From Ursus arctos (lineage: Eukaryota > Chordata > Mammalia > Carnivora > Ursidae), in contig NW_026622985.1 of the NCBI RefSeq assembly GCF_023065955.2, positions 1,138,001 to 1,202,000 of the forward strand: a DNA stretch of 64,000 nucleotides, read 5' to 3'. Both the position numbers and the translations under genes were made by a program. Positions 46,576 to 58,860 of this stretch are shown piece by piece (positions within the stretch are counted from its first letter, which is position 1; every line of letters begins with the position of its first letter). Below the pieces are notes generated by a model that saw nothing but the letters and a program-made list of their open reading frames with translations, did not search any database and was not told where the DNA came from.

Positions 46576-49450
46576 AGGGAGGAAGGCAACGTCTGGATCC
46601 AAATTTGTTTTTCTGAATGTTGAACTCCCCTGAAATAGATATGTGCATGTGTTTCTTTTATTGCAGACAGACTCCCTGACCTTGGGCTTCAGAGGTGGTA
46701 GACCTTAGAGGCAACCTCTTCATTGTAAGGGGGGACGTAGGATTTACCTAAGGTCACAACCAGCAGTGAGCGGCAAAGCCCAGACGAGCTCCTTGGATGA
46801 GTAAGGGAAGATACGTTCCTTGTCCATTTATGAGATAAAACCACACTTACTTATGGGATAAGTGCAGATATTTCTTCTACCTCCTAATTTAGGAATCTGT
46901 AGAGTCAGCATAGGTGCTTGCTCTTGAAGTTCACTCATAGTGCCTCTGTTACTGGAAAATCCATACGGATAGGCAGAACCCAGAAGGTGGGTTTTATTGT
47001 TTTGTTGGGAAGAAAGGAAAACTGAAGCCTCCACCACCTGCCGGTTAGCCTTGGTCTATCTCCAAACCAAACTTGCACTCAGTGAAGCAGATTAATAAGA
47101 CAAAGGGGCATCTCTGGCTGTGAGAAACTTTCAATGGATATGCATGGAGAACAGACAGTGCAGCTTAAATCCTATTCTCACCTTGGAGCTGGGGAGCAGG
47201 GCTTCTACTTTCTTTCTTTTTTTTTTCTGAGATATAGTGTGCTGGAACTGTGGGTCCAGCAGGGACCTTAGTGAAGACCATTTGGCTTAGTCCTGTCATT
47301 TCCAAGACGAACAGACTGAGGTAAAGAAGGAAAGCCCACTCAGGGTATGCAGTGAATGGCTAGCAGACTCAGGACCGGAGCAGGTCTTATAGCTCCTGTT
47401 CCAGATGAGGCTTTGTGCCCATGGTGCCCATAATGTTGCACTCATGTTTTCTTGTTGAACTTTCTCGATTAAGCCCATATGGAAAGCAATTTAAGTCTCA
47501 AGTTATATGCATCCAAGACCAAGAGAAATGTGACTCATCATAAAATCTGTCTGTTTTGGGGGCACTGAGCAAATCATGGGGTCACCTCTGCTCTTAACAA
47601 TATAGGTTGTGACAAGGTCATCTTAGAACCCACTAAATGCATTCTTGAGAAATAACATGACAATTTCTGTTCTCTGAGGAACTATTCTAAACCAGAGAAG
47701 CAATAACATCGTTTATGAACTATAAAAGTTGTTCCTGTCTCGCTTAGCAATCCTCACACAATGCAGCAGCCCTCATTTACCTAGCAGGCCAAATACCCCA
47801 ACGTTGCATCATGAAGAGGTGAACCATCACAAAATTCATTGTGGAGGACAGAATATCACCCAGACTAAAAGTAGGAGGAACAGGGCCTGTAATTCTCTTG
47901 CTGAATACGAGAGAAACTACAGCACTGAAAATGAGTTCACTCCAGCTTGACAAAACATCTCACCAGCATAATGCACCCTGGAAAAAGCAACCCCAGAAGA
48001 CCACCTAAACTGGGGAGTCATTCTTAGAGCGAAGAAATCAAGCAAGATGAAATAATATATTGTCTAGAAATGCATTCATTTGTGATAGAAATATTTTTTA
48101 AAGCAGGAGAATGATTTAACACACAGTTCAGGACGGTGGTTATATCTGAGAAGGTCACAGGGAGAATACGATAGGAGAGAGGCAAGAATTGGTGATGTTC
48201 TTATTTATACATTGGGTGGTGAGTCAAAAAAGCAGGGGAGGGATGAGATGTTAAGTCAACTTCTGGATAGAACGTCTGACTTCATAATAATCTTGCAGTC
48301 GTCTTTATTAAGCAAGACGTCTTATTCCAATAATTAGATAATCTCCTAGCAAGAAGATAGTCTATATTCTATATTGTTTAGGAATAACAACCCCAGAGTA
48401 AATGAAGCCACGTGCCATTGTGCTGCCCTGATTCTTGGTCTGTAGTAACTGATCATCATAGCTGCTCACGTTCCGTTGGAGTAAGCTGGGAGTCTAGGAG
48501 CAGAGAGTAAAAACTGAGCAGCAGTCTGCAAGAGATGCCGAAGTCCTAGGAGAAAGTCTTCAGGTAAACAAAATAAATGCATTAAGATGCTCGACATCCC
48601 TCCTGGTTGCAAGATGGACGCTGTGCTTCCACGCAACAAGTTATAATTCTAGGATGGGAAAAGGGGTGGAAAAAAGGTAAAGGGGTGCCAGATCCTGGTT
48701 GTGTAGGGCCTGAAGCATAAACAATGTGCAAGGCTCTCATGCCTGTCTATGCCCTAGGTTAACTCAGTGGATGGAGTCCTGCTATATGAAATGAGAGCAA
48801 TGATGCAAAAATAAACTGGAGGGTACCCAAGTCTGGCACAGCTGACAAGAATCAAAACCCAAGTCAAGAGAATGGGAAGTGAGTCATGGGGAAAAAAGGT
48901 AAGGAGCCCCCCCCCCATCTTTCCTCTAGAACCATAAACGTGGATGAAGCACCATGGGACAGAGAGACGGAAGGAGTGAGGGTGTCTGCTTCATTATAGG
49001 GATGGGTACAGAGAGTCTGATGAATAAGGAAGAGTTGAATAGAATGTATTAGCTCCTGTTTCCTTGGGCTTTCCCCTTCCAGCCATCGTTGCCTCAATTA
49101 GGGTCAGCTTTAACAGGCCTGGGCATTTCCATCAAGGGCAGGGCAGGTAGACTATGAGAGCCTCACCCTCACCAGTGGCTGGAAGCTAAACTGAGTCTTC
49201 CTGCTTAATCCTTGTTCTTGGAGTTCCTGGGGTACACCTGGAGGCAATTCTGTATCACTGTATGTCTACCAAGTCGGAGGTTTCCTTTTTAATGCTAGCT
49301 GCATCTGTCTGGGCTGTACAATCATCTATGCCTTGATTTCTCAGGCACTTCCTGGATTCCTCCTGAAGCTACTGTTGAACCCTGCTCTTCAAACCACTCA
49401 GCTGAGCCCAGACACCCTGTTCTAGTTTTTCTAACCCCTTTTCCGTGGGT

Positions 49451-49679
49451 TGGACTCTGCTCTTTTTTTTTTTTTTTAAGATTTTATTTATTTATTTGGC
49501 AGAGATAGAGACAGCCAGCGAGAGAGGGAACACAAGCAGGAGGAGTGGGAGAGGAAGAAGCAGGCTCATAGCAGAGGAGCCTGATGTGGGGCTCGATCCC
49601 ATAATGCCGGGATCACGCCCTGAGCCGAAGGCAGACGCTTAACCGCTGTGCCAGGCAGGCACCCCTGGACTCTGCTCTT
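49451..49679 (-). mobile_element. Can-SINE (arctoid-type body), minus, 14-bp TSD
   Basis: TGGACTCTGCTCTT at 49451-49464 and 49666-49679 bracket a T-rich tail, 'gacagccagcgagagaggga', 'gatgtggggctcgatccc' and an inverted head ending 'caggcacccc'. Confidence 0.96.
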
Positions 49680-51437
49680 CTTATCCCTATTAGCTTTCCA
49701 GGGTTCTGCTTCACACTGGGTAGAATATGCATTATAACTGTAGGATTGCAATAGCCCTGGTATCCCCAACATTCCAGAAACACATCCCAGCCCACCTTGG
49801 GTACTCCCTACACCAAGTCTAAGTTTATGGATCTCTCTGATAGAAGTTGTGATAGGGCCACTGATTACCACCCTAGAAAATTTATATCCTTTACCATAGT
49901 CCTGTTTTCCCACAGATTTCTCTTTGCTGTGTGCACTGGCTATTACTTATCCAACAGCGTTTCCTCCCTCTCACTGTGTGCTATAGAAGCCCTAATTATT
50001 TAGGTAGTTGGCAGAAATTCCTTGCTCCTGGGAGGGCAAGTGGCTGCCGTAGTCCAAATGAATGATGCACAAGTGCCCTACAAGGGTTACAGTGCTCTTG
50101 TAGCCCTTGGCCAGGGTTCTGGAAGATGATACACAACCACCTTCTAAATTTCCTGATCAAAAGGCATTTGGAATTCCTCCCCCCATCTTCTTGCCTGGGA
50201 TTCTGTATTTTCAGGAGGAACAGCAGGCACCGTGCAAACTGCTATGATAATTAAGCCAATGCCATCAGCACATGTGTGTAGGAAGAAAGGCCTGGTGCCC
50301 GGGGCATCGGTGAGCAGCTATCAGCCCTGGGTTGCCACCTCCAGGCTTCCCATAAGCAAGGAAATTAAATTCTTCTGTGTTTAGGCTTGGAAGTCTTGGA
50401 ATTTAGTTTGTTTTCTGACAAAAGGGAAGGTTTTTGACAGAGAGGGAATTCGTGCTGAAAAAGTGCAGTAGTCTGAGGCCTGCTGGTCCCAGAGAAGTGG
50501 GGGCTCCTAACAGAATTCATGGACACTTGAGGGTATGAGGGAGTGTTTTTCTGGCCCTAGGAGGAAGACAGGCCTGGCCATGTGGGTGATTCTTTGGTAT
50601 GGAGGCAGCTGAGAACCACTCTGGTGGCCAACGGCATCTAAGAGTTCTTCTTGGAAAAATTGTCCAGGCTGTAACAGAACCTGGCAAGATTTTTCAGATC
50701 CCTTCACACTGCTGTCCCTCCTGTTATTTTATGTGGCTACATATTGCTTTGCCAGGAAACACCAGACAAGCCTTTTTAAGGGTATCACAGGAACCTCCCA
50801 ACAGTTAAGTCCCAGGGTTGCTCCTCGGTTTCGAAGCTCCATGGGTGGCACGCGTCAGGCTGGGAAACTGAAAGGAGCCATGTCACGGAGAACGTTTCCC
50901 TCGACTTCTCTCACCACGAGCGGGGACTGTGCGAGCCCTAGGAGGTGGTGAGGGTGCAGGTGAGCACACCTGGTGCGATGGGGACTAAGGCCCGGAAGGG
51001 CAAACTGGGGAGTAACAGCCTCATTGCAGGATGTGGGGTCTAGCACCAGAAATGGTAGATATTCCACTGAAACTCTTCCAGCTGAAGGTAAAAATGCTCT
51101 GGAGATGGACAGAAATATGGGAAAACATTTTTTTGTCCTTGGGGAAAAGGAAGGCTTTCTGAAACAAGATGCACAAAGCAAATACCACAACGAATAAAAT
51201 AAATTTGATGTAAAAAATGTTAAAGTTATGTTTCACCAATGATAATATTGTTAATACATAATTATATGATTAGAAAATTAAAAGTGAGAACCCAGGATAC
51301 ATGATGTACTCCTAGAAGTCAATAAAAAGGAGACAGACATACCAATAGAAAAAGGTCAAAAATGAAATTTGAATGGGTAATAAAGTAAGAAAAATAAATA
51401 TATTTTATTTATTTTTCTTTTTATATTTATTCATACC
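49680..51437. other. 1.75 kb unassigned DNA
   Basis: No young retroelement. Open frames (60-115 codons) on both strands overlap and have no domain; the minus 111-codon frame at 51190-50855 is antisense to plus-strand frames. AT-rich from about 51190. Confidence 0.45.
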
Positions 51438-51663
51438 GCATATTTTATTTATTTATTTATTTTTAAAGATTTTATTTATTTGACAGAGAGAGACAGCCAG
51501 CGAGAGAGGGAACACAAGCAGGGGGAGTGGGAGAGGAAGAAGCAGGCTCCCAGCGGAGGAGCCTGATGTGGGGCTCGATCCTAGAACGCTGGGATCACGC
51601 CCTGAGCCAAAGGCATACGCTTAACCGCTGTGCCACCCAGGCGCCCCCTGCATATTTTATTTA
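51438..51663 (-). mobile_element. Can-SINE (arctoid-type body), minus, 14-bp TSD
   Basis: GCATATTTTATTTA at 51438-51451 and 51650-51663 flank a T-rich tail, 'gacagccagcgagagaggga' body and inverted head 'cacccaggcgcccc'. The second SINE starts only 16 bp downstream, in the opposite orientation. Confidence 0.95.
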
Positions 51664-51678
51664 AAATAAACATATTTT

Positions 51679-51864
51679 GGGGCCCCTCGGTGGCTCAGTC
51701 AGTTAAGCGTCTGTCTTCAGCTCAGGTCATGATCTCAGGGTCCTGGGATCAAGCCCCACATTGGTGGGGAGTCTTCTTGTCCCTCTGCCCTCCCCCCACT
51801 CATGCTCACTTGCGCACTTGCTTTCTCTCTCAAATAAATAAATAAAATCTTTAAAAAAAAAAAA
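51679..51864 (+). mobile_element. Can-SINE, plus orientation
   Basis: Head 'ggggcccctcggtggctcag', 'ttaagcgtctgtcttcagct', CT-rich centre, 'aataaataaataaaatcttt' and A tail. With the preceding minus-strand SINE it forms a closely spaced inverted pair. Confidence 0.93.
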
Positions 51865-52008
51865 CCCAAACTATGATCACACTATAGAAGTGTTTAGGTA
51901 GAATAAGCTGAATTTCTATGTCATTATAGAAAGAGGTTTCCAAAACATATTGCTGAGGGAAAAGAACAAGCTACAGAATTATAAAAAGAGTAACTAACCC
52001 TCACCATC

Positions 52009-52009
<1 letters not shown>

Positions 52010-52040
<31 letters not shown>

Positions 52041-52041
52041 A
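52010..52041 (+). repeat. (AAAAC)n simple repeat
   Basis: Five or six AAAAC units. It lies 145 bp past a SINE tail and is not part of it. Confidence 0.9.
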
Positions 52042-52454
52042 CCAATCCATTACCATCCTCAATATTTCCGTTTTTAAAAAGAAGGATGAATTCACGTACA
52101 GATAATACATGGATATAAGCTGTAAGGGCCATATGCAAGTATCGCAACATTTATTAAAGGACAGAAGTGGAGCAAAAGAGGAGGCTTATGTGGAACAGGA
52201 TGGAAGAAAGAAAGAAACTGATGTGTCTTTGATACAGGTCAGGAAAGAGAGATGTGATACAGGACGTCTCATGATGAGAGATTTCAACTGGAATTTTGTT
52301 GGTCATTTCATTCTGCAAATTATCCGTTTGATCACTGAGAAATTAATCTTACAGAGCAAGTAGAAAGTCACTATGGGTGCCTCCCCATTCTGGATCTAAG
52401 TGAAAGACTGCTTATTAAGTGAAGAAGAAAGGCATGGTGAAGGCAGGGGCTGTT

Positions 52455-53040
52455 AGTTCAGTTCACCAAACCTTCATTGAGCACTTTTTAAGTACCAGTT
52501 ACTGCCTCAGGCAGCAGAGAATAATGACCAATATGGAACAATCCTTAATTCCAAGGTGCTTTTTTCTATTAGAGGAAAAATTCCATACAATAGAATTTTT
52601 AGTATTAATGTGATATGTAAGGATAAAGGTGCAGGTACTATGAAAGCCCAGAAAAGGAGCACGCGCCCTGCCTGGGGTTCAGAGGAGGCTTCCTGGAGGA
52701 GCTATGTGGGGGGTCTTGTTGGGTGAGTGGCAGCTGGATTTGGCAAGGAAGACGGGAAGAGCCGTCCCTTCAGAGGAAAAGGTGCCATGATGCTGTATGG
52801 AGTGAGGGGCCCGAAAGCCCTCAGCAGTGCTTGAACAGAGCAGTGAGGGGGACTGAGGAGCTGAGGGTGGAGCAACTGGGATGGTCACGAGGGCTTTGGA
52901 TGTCATGCTGAGGAGCTTAGACTCTTCACTCTCAAGGGCAATGAGGAGGGTTAAGAAGGTTAAGTGCTCTGGTCAGATCTGGGTTTCAGATAAACCACTG
53001 TGGCATGGTGGTGTAGCAATGTATTTGCAAAACTCATCTT
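52455..53040 (+). mobile_element. Possible ancient mammalian-wide repeat
   Basis: 'cattgagcactttttaagta' at the start is a common ancient-repeat phrase. Later 'ttcctggaggagctatgtgg', 'ggatgtcatgctgaggagct' and 'gaggagggttaagaaggtta' follow an order I associate with a diverged mammalian-wide repeat. Confidence 0.4.
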
Positions 53041-53197
53041 TGGAGTTAGGAAGGCAAGTTGGGAGCTAATCCAGGGGTCTACATGAGAAATGACTGAAGG
53101 TCTGTATTTCCTTAGGGTTTGCAACAAAGAGGGAAAGGAAGTCTGGGCTTAGATAATATTAAATAATACTAGACATGGTACGGTAGATTTTTTTTTC

Positions 53198-53408
53198 AAG
53201 TCATGAGCTGCTGCTGCTTCTTTTTTAGATTTTATTTATTATTTGAGAGAGAGACAGAGGGAGAAAGCACGAGCTGGGGGGAGAAGCAGACTCCCCGCTA
53301 AGCAGAGAGCCCGATGCAGGGCTCAATCCCAGAACCCTGAGATCATGACCTGAGCCGAAGGCAGACGCTTAACTGACTGAGCCACCCTGGCACCCCAAGT
53401 CACGAGCT
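53198..53408 (-). mobile_element. Can-SINE, minus, 12-bp TSD with one mismatch
   Basis: AAGTCATGAGCT (53198-53209) and AAGTCACGAGCT (53397-53408) flank 'ttagattttatttattattt', a GA-rich body and inverted head 'accctggcacccc'. The single TSD difference is a C/T change at a CpG-type position. Confidence 0.93.
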
Positions 53409-53567
53409 TCTTAAAGGAAAGCTCACCGAGGAGGCTTCGGAGGTCCTCGAAATGAGTAAATGAGAAAAAGGAATGACCTAAAGAACCCAATATGGCTGTT
53501 CTGGGAACTCCTTGGTACCTTCAGATCCAGATATTCAAAATCCTCCGTGTCATTACAGGCTAAGGGG

Positions 53568-53571
53568 AGAA

Positions 53572-53607
<36 letters not shown>

Positions 53608-53650
53608 GAAGGAAGGAAGGAAGGAAGGAAGGAAGGAAGGAAGGAAGAAA
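53568..53650 (+). repeat. Purine microsatellite (GAAA)n(GA)n(GGAA)n
   Basis: An 83-bp pure purine run made of three consecutive motifs. Open frames over it on both strands are artefacts of low complexity. Confidence 0.95.
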
Positions 53651-53682
53651 CTGTGCATCCTGGAGGAGAGCATGGCCTTGTT

Positions 53683-53792
53683 AGCTTTGTTCCCATCCAG
53701 TTTCCGGTGCCTAGCACGGTTCCTGGCACATGGTAGGTACTCAACAAGATGTACTGAGAAAATGAATGAATGAATGAATGAATGAATGAATG
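53683..53792 (+). mobile_element. MIR/L2-type 3' end with (GAAT)n tail
   Basis: 'ggtgcctagcacggttcctg' and 'gcacatggtaggtactcaac' are the conserved MIR/L2 3' end. It is followed by an (AATG)n tract at 53761-53792, the usual tail position. Confidence 0.65.
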
Positions 53793-54624
53793 GAAATTTC
53801 CTAGTGGCAAGACCTAAACAAATAGTTTCAGTCTGGGTAATATCCGAGATGAGTGTTGTACAAAATGCTAAAAAAGAACCAAATGGACATTTAGGACTAT
53901 TTTTAGAAAACAAAAATTGTCATTTGTGGATGGGTGCTGGCAGATAACCCTTCGACTCAACAACCTCTGGTTTGGGACTGAAAATAAGAGACTGTGCAGA
54001 AGTAGGATGGCACCGAGGCGGGCAGAGTGAGGGGACTGCAGGCTGCCATGTAACAGGTCTAAAGGACCACACAACCTGCAAAGCATGGGTGCATTACCTC
54101 TCTGGGTGATGACAGAACCCTAACTGAGCTCCCTCTGCCCGTCTCCACACGGGCTTGCTCTCACTCCGGGATCTGGGTAGACCGTGCTGGAGTTTCCACC
54201 CTGCAGTGTGATGCTTTGTCCTAGAAGTTTCAGGAGTCACTTCCTTCATAGCCCGATGGTCAGAAAAGTCATATGGCCCATTCCCCTCGCAGGCAAGTGC
54301 AATCTCCCACAGGCCAAGAAGAGGAGGGGTGCTGGCCGAAGTCTTTACCAGAAGGACAAGTGAGAATTTATTTAAAATTCACTTCTCTTTCCTTTTATCA
54401 GATTATACTCTGCCTCTTGTATCTCTCCCGTTATGGTCTGTACTTTTCATGCTAAAGAATATTATCTTAGCTACCATGTTAATGTTTGTTTGTTTTTGTT
54501 TTTTGCTTGCCCTTTATCAGGATGTATGATTTCGACTTGGCTGTAACCATTTCAGCTTGTCTGAATCCGCTTCTGGCAGCCGAGGAGGAGAGGGTCCGCA
54601 TACGTGGCTCCCAGCCGGTTTCCC

Positions 54625-54662
54625 GATGCGCGTGCATGCGTGTATGTGTGTGTGCGTGCACC
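54625..54662 (+). repeat. Imperfect (TG)n, alternating purine-pyrimidine
   Basis: GCGCGTGCATGCGTGTATGT and following TG units alternate purine and pyrimidine, a composition that can favour Z-DNA. Confidence 0.75.
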
Positions 54663-55021
54663 GTTATGTGTTTTGGAACAGTAGTCTTGGTATTTTCACA
54701 GAGTTCAACACCTGTGCTGGTGCACAGTGGGTCAATTACCGTTTGCTGAGTGAGCTGAGATTCTTCATACGTTGTGTCTGCGCGCTCTCACGGGGCTGGA
54801 ACCAATCGTACACCAGACTTGACTGGTTTTACTTTGTGTTTGGAGAAGTGTGGTAGCTGACTCCGAGGAAACACCCCAGCTGGAGGCTTGGGTCCTGAGC
54901 AAGGTTGACATGATTTTTCCTATGGCCACAATAGCAGTAGAACACTGCATTTGAAGTGTTTCTTCATCTGTCAAATAAGAAAATCCTTTTTCATAGTGTA
55001 GACGGGCACTAAGCACAGTGT

Positions 55022-55056
55022 CTTATATATATAAGTATATATATTACATATATAGT
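55022..55056. repeat. AT-rich (TA)n region
   Basis: TATATATATAAGTATATATA-like repeat, partly self-complementary. Confidence 0.8.
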
Positions 55057-55411
55057 ATCCATTATTATTGTTTCTTTAATTCTTTCATTGTTCCAAGGAG
55101 TAATTGGCACTTTACTAATTTATGAATTATATTCCTTTGGTTAATATAATGGGTGAACTCTGGAATCATCCTTTATTCTTGGATGCCAGCAGGCGTTTTC
55201 CAACTAGGATATCCGGAGAGAATTAAGCCTTATAAAAAATTATTTAAGTGACTATTGTCTTGATTGTCTTAAGGATGGTACATAACTAGCACATTCTAGA
55301 AAGGCAGGGGAGAGGTTATTAATTACATACAGTCGATTCCTGCCACCTCAGGGCTAAATTTTCTTGTGGAATGGGGTTGACGCTGGTTTCGGGGTGTGCT
55401 GCTTAAATATT

Positions 55412-55894
55412 TAAGGAAAGCCTTAGTAGCCGAGATGCCCTTCAGCAGACGAATGGATAAAGAAGATGTGGTCCATATATACAGTGGAATATTACTCAGC
55501 CATCAGAAAGAACGATTACCCAATATTTGCAGCAACATGGACGGGACTGGAGGAGATTATGCTACGTGAAATAAGTCAAGCAGACAAAGACAATTATCAT
55601 ATGGTTTCACCCATTTGTGGAACATAAGGAATAGCAGGGAGATCAGTAGGAGAAGAAAGGGAAGAATGAAGGGGGGGGTAAACAGAAGCGGGAATGAAGC
55701 ATGAGAGACTATGGACTCTGGGAAACAAACTGAGGGCTTCAGAGGGGAGGGAGGTGGGGGGATGGGCTAGCCCGGTGATGGGTATTAAGGAGGGCACATA
55801 TTGCATGGAGCACTACATCAAGCCTTAATGATGTACTGTATGGTAATTAACATAACATAATAAAAAATTTTTAAAAAATAATAAGGAAAGCCTT
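55412..55894 (+). mobile_element. 5'-truncated LINE-1 3' end, plus, 13-bp TSD
   Basis: TAAGGAAAGCCTT at 55412-55424 and 55882-55894. The insert starts in the ORF2 tail ('cgaatggataaagaagatgt'), then has 'ggaatattactcagccatca', the G-rich tract and a terminal 'gatgtactgtatggtaatta' with an A-rich tail. About 40 bp typical of this 3'UTR near 'gggtgttatacgcaact' are deleted relative to 13553-14028. Confidence 0.94.
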
Positions 55895-55909
55895 CCTAAC
55901 CCCCTCCAT

Positions 55910-56123
55910 CTCACTTTTTATGCTGTTTTTAAAAAAGATTTTATTTACTCATTTGAGAGAGAGAAAGAGAAAGAGGGAGAGCACAGAGGGAGAGGGAGAA
56001 GCAGACTCACTGCTGAGCAGAGAGCCTGACCCGGGCTCGATCCCAGGACACTGAGATTGTGACCTGAGCCGAAGGCAGACGCTTAACCAACTGTGCTACT
56101 CAGGCACCCCCCAACTCACTTTT
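55910..56123 (-). mobile_element. Can-SINE, minus, short TSD
   Basis: CTCACTTTT at 55910-55918 and 56115-56123. Contains 'aaaagattttatttactcat', GA-rich body, 'cgatcccaggacactgagat' and inverted head ending 'caggcacccc'. Confidence 0.92.
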
Positions 56124-56390
56124 AAAACACCTTCCAAATCTTTCTGTGGCTGATGCCTCCAGTCAATAAACTTAAAAAATATTGTTTTATTTCTTAAGCT
56201 TTAAAATGTTATGTATTGGAAATTTGATCTATAATGGGCAACACGTGGATACTCGAATCACTTAAAGAAACAAGATCAAACAGAAATTCCAGGTTATATA
56301 TTTGGATCTCACTTAAACTATAGAAGACGTGTACTCTCGTTGAAGTCCTCTACCCTTCCCTAATCTCTTGCTCCTGAAATAAAGACTTTC

Positions 56391-56748
56391 TGTTATAGAC
56401 TGTTTGTGTTGTCTCCCCCAAATTCCTATGTTGAATTCACCCCCAATGGGATGGCGTTTGGAGATGGCTTTCAGGAGGTCAAGTTAGGTGAGATCATGAG
56501 GGTGGGGCCCTGAGGATGGGATTAGTGTCCCTATCAGAAGAGACAACAGAGACTCACTTTCTCTGATGTGAGAGGACACAGTGAGAAGGTGGCTCTCTGA
56601 AAGGAAGGGGACGCTCACCAGGACCAAATGAGCCAGCACCTTGGTCTTGAATTTCTCAGACCCTAGAACTGGGAGAAATAAATATCTATTGTGTGAGCCA
56701 CTTGGTCTGCGGTATTATTTTCTGGCAGCCCGAGCTGAGAAAGACACA
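56391..56748 (+). mobile_element. MLT1-type MaLR solo LTR, plus orientation
   Basis: Starts TGTTATAGACTG and ends GAAAGACACA. Between are 'ggtggggccctgaggatggg', 'ttagtgtccctatcagaaga', 'gtgagaggacacagtgagaa' and 'gggagaaataaatatctatt' (polyadenylation signal region). No internal region is attached. Confidence 0.85.
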
Positions 56749-57505
56749 GTCAGACTAGAGGGGTTCTGTCATCAAATGCTGTGCCTCTGTCCTTGGTCAT
56801 CACAAGAACCTATGTTCTCAGCCCCAAATGCTCTCTGCCCACCACACCCTCCCTGCCCCCCACAGTGTCCGAAGACCACGTTCTCCTTCCACTGATGGCT
56901 TTCCCAGGAGATGCTGCCACAAGGATTTTTGTTGGGGAGAGAGATCAGGAAGGACAGAATGCTAAACTACAAATTGCTAAATGTCTGCTTGTGAGTGGAG
57001 GGAAGGGAAAGACAATGTAATGACATACATTAAATTTTGTCCCAACATGATTGCCAAAGTTACATATATTCATTATAAAAATCCAAACAGCATAGAACTT
57101 AAAAAGTAAAATTCCCCCCTTGCCACTTTATTATTTACGTTTTGCTCCCTGCTCACCCCAGGTCTCCACCATGATGGGGTGACAATATATCCAGATGGCT
57201 TCCAGATTGCATATGTATGTGCAGGCGTGTGCACACTCACGCGGTAGGTATGTACACAAGTATAAGCTTTTAAAAAAAACAGAAATATTATTCAGCATCT
57301 TGCTTTATTTCATTTAAAACTATATCATGGGAATATACCTCCATGCTACTGTATGTCGATTTACCCTGTTCTTTCCAACAACTGCATGTTCCGTGATTTA
57401 TAATTTCCCTTTTGATGGACCTTAAAAACTTTCCTTTCTTTCCCTAATTACAAAATATGTCTTAGTGAACATTCTCATTCATATATCTTTGCATAATTGT
57501 TTGAT

Positions 57506-57853
57506 TGGTCTTAGCTCAGGCTGCCAAAACGAAACACCATAGACTGGGTGGCGTAAGCAGCACACGTTTCTCTCTCACAGTTGTGGAAGCAGGAGTCTGA
57601 GATTGGGACGCCAACACGGTCGGTTCTGGTGAGAGGTCTCTTCCTGGCTTGCAGGTGGCTGCTTTCTTCTGTCCTCGCCTGGCAGAGAGTGAGGGAGCTC
57701 TGGTCTCTTTATTGTCTTATAAGGACGCCGATCCCACATGGGGTCCCAGCTTTACGACCTCATTGAACCCTCATCACCTGCCAAGGACCCTACTCATTGG
57801 GGGTGAGGGCTTCAATGTACGAATTTTAGGGGAGCCACATTGAGTCAATAACA
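57506..57853 (-). mobile_element. MLT1-type MaLR LTR, minus, nested in old L1
   Basis: 'cttagctcaggctgccaaaa' to 'ggagccacattgagtcaata'. It separates two L1-derived parts that would otherwise adjoin (to 57505 and from 57854). Confidence 0.87.
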
Positions 57854-58164
57854 GTATTTTAGTAGACTTTATTTCTACAAGTGAAATTGCCATATCAAAG
57901 GAGACACACATTTAAAATTTTGATTGTCCTCCAAAAAGATCATGACACTTCATATTCCCACCGAAATGTGTCATGAGAAGAGATTATCATTTCATTTTAA
58001 CTGGCATTTTCTTGATTGTTAGTGGGGTTGAACATATATTTTCATAAATGTTTTAGTCATTTGTAGTTTTTCCATGAATTGTTCGTTTATGCTCTGTCAG
58101 AGTTTTAGTGGTGTTAATCCTTGCTCTATCTTAAAGTTTTTTTTCCTTCATATGAATTTTGGCT

Positions 58165-58232
58165 TTTTTTTTTTTTTTACTGTGTTTAGTTATTTTTTTT
58201 CTTTAAAAACTAAAAAAAAAAAAAAAAAAAAA
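58165..58232. repeat. Poly(T) and poly(A) tracts in close succession
   Basis: A T run at about 58165-58180, another near 58191-58200 and a 21-base A run at 58212-58232 could pair as a hairpin. They sit within the old L1 region. The 89-codon open frame 58074-58343 crosses both and is an artefact. Confidence 0.75.
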
Positions 58233-58860
58233 GGAAAGGAAAAGGAAAACCAAAAAAGATATTTAGGAGACCACATTGCCAGTCTTTGTCTTTATAGCAT
58301 TGAAGTTTTGTTGTTACCCATTGGCATCAACTTCCCATCCTAAGATTCAGAAATACTCACATACATTTTGCCCAACTCTGATTGTTTTGGTTTTTATGCT
58401 TAGAGCTTCAGTCATCTGCAATTTGTTTAAAGTGTGAAAGAGAGCTCTAATTAATTTTCAAGTGCATTGACGTTTTCTCTAAAACCATTGGCTGGAGAGC
58501 CTTCCATTCCTCCACTCTCTGGAAACGTTATCATTGCCATCTGCTGCATTTCCACCCACAACACGTGTGTATTTCCAAACTTCTGAAGTATTTCCATTAA
58601 TTAGTTTCTATGACAACATTGGTACTATGCAGTTTTAATTATTGTAGTTTTACACAATGTATCATGGATATCAAATGAAAACTCAGTTGTTTTTCAAATG
58701 TTCTTTGCTATTGTTGTGCATTTTCTTTTCTAGATTCCAAGTTCTAATACTTCTACTTCCTGAAATAATGATTGGAATTTTCATTTGAATTGCATTGAAT
58801 TTCTACACTAATTAGGGAGAACTGGTATGTTTACAAGGTTAAGTTCTCATATCCACAAAT

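Larger units (their letters stand above)
41126..49450. other. 8.3 kb lacking Can-SINE and L1
   Basis: The longest stretch of the window without young retroelements. Includes possible old repeats (MIR at 46345-46575), AT-rich DNA at 42120-42450, and a CpG-enriched block at 44440-45480. Open frames up to 103 codons (for example 44582-44890 and 45089-45400, plus) are GC-rich and domainless. No exon can be called from sequence alone. Confidence 0.55.

Noticed and set aside
53553..53913. Serine/leucine/phenylalanine-rich frames
   Set aside because: They are translations of the (GAAA)(GA)(GGAA) and (GAAT) microsatellites.
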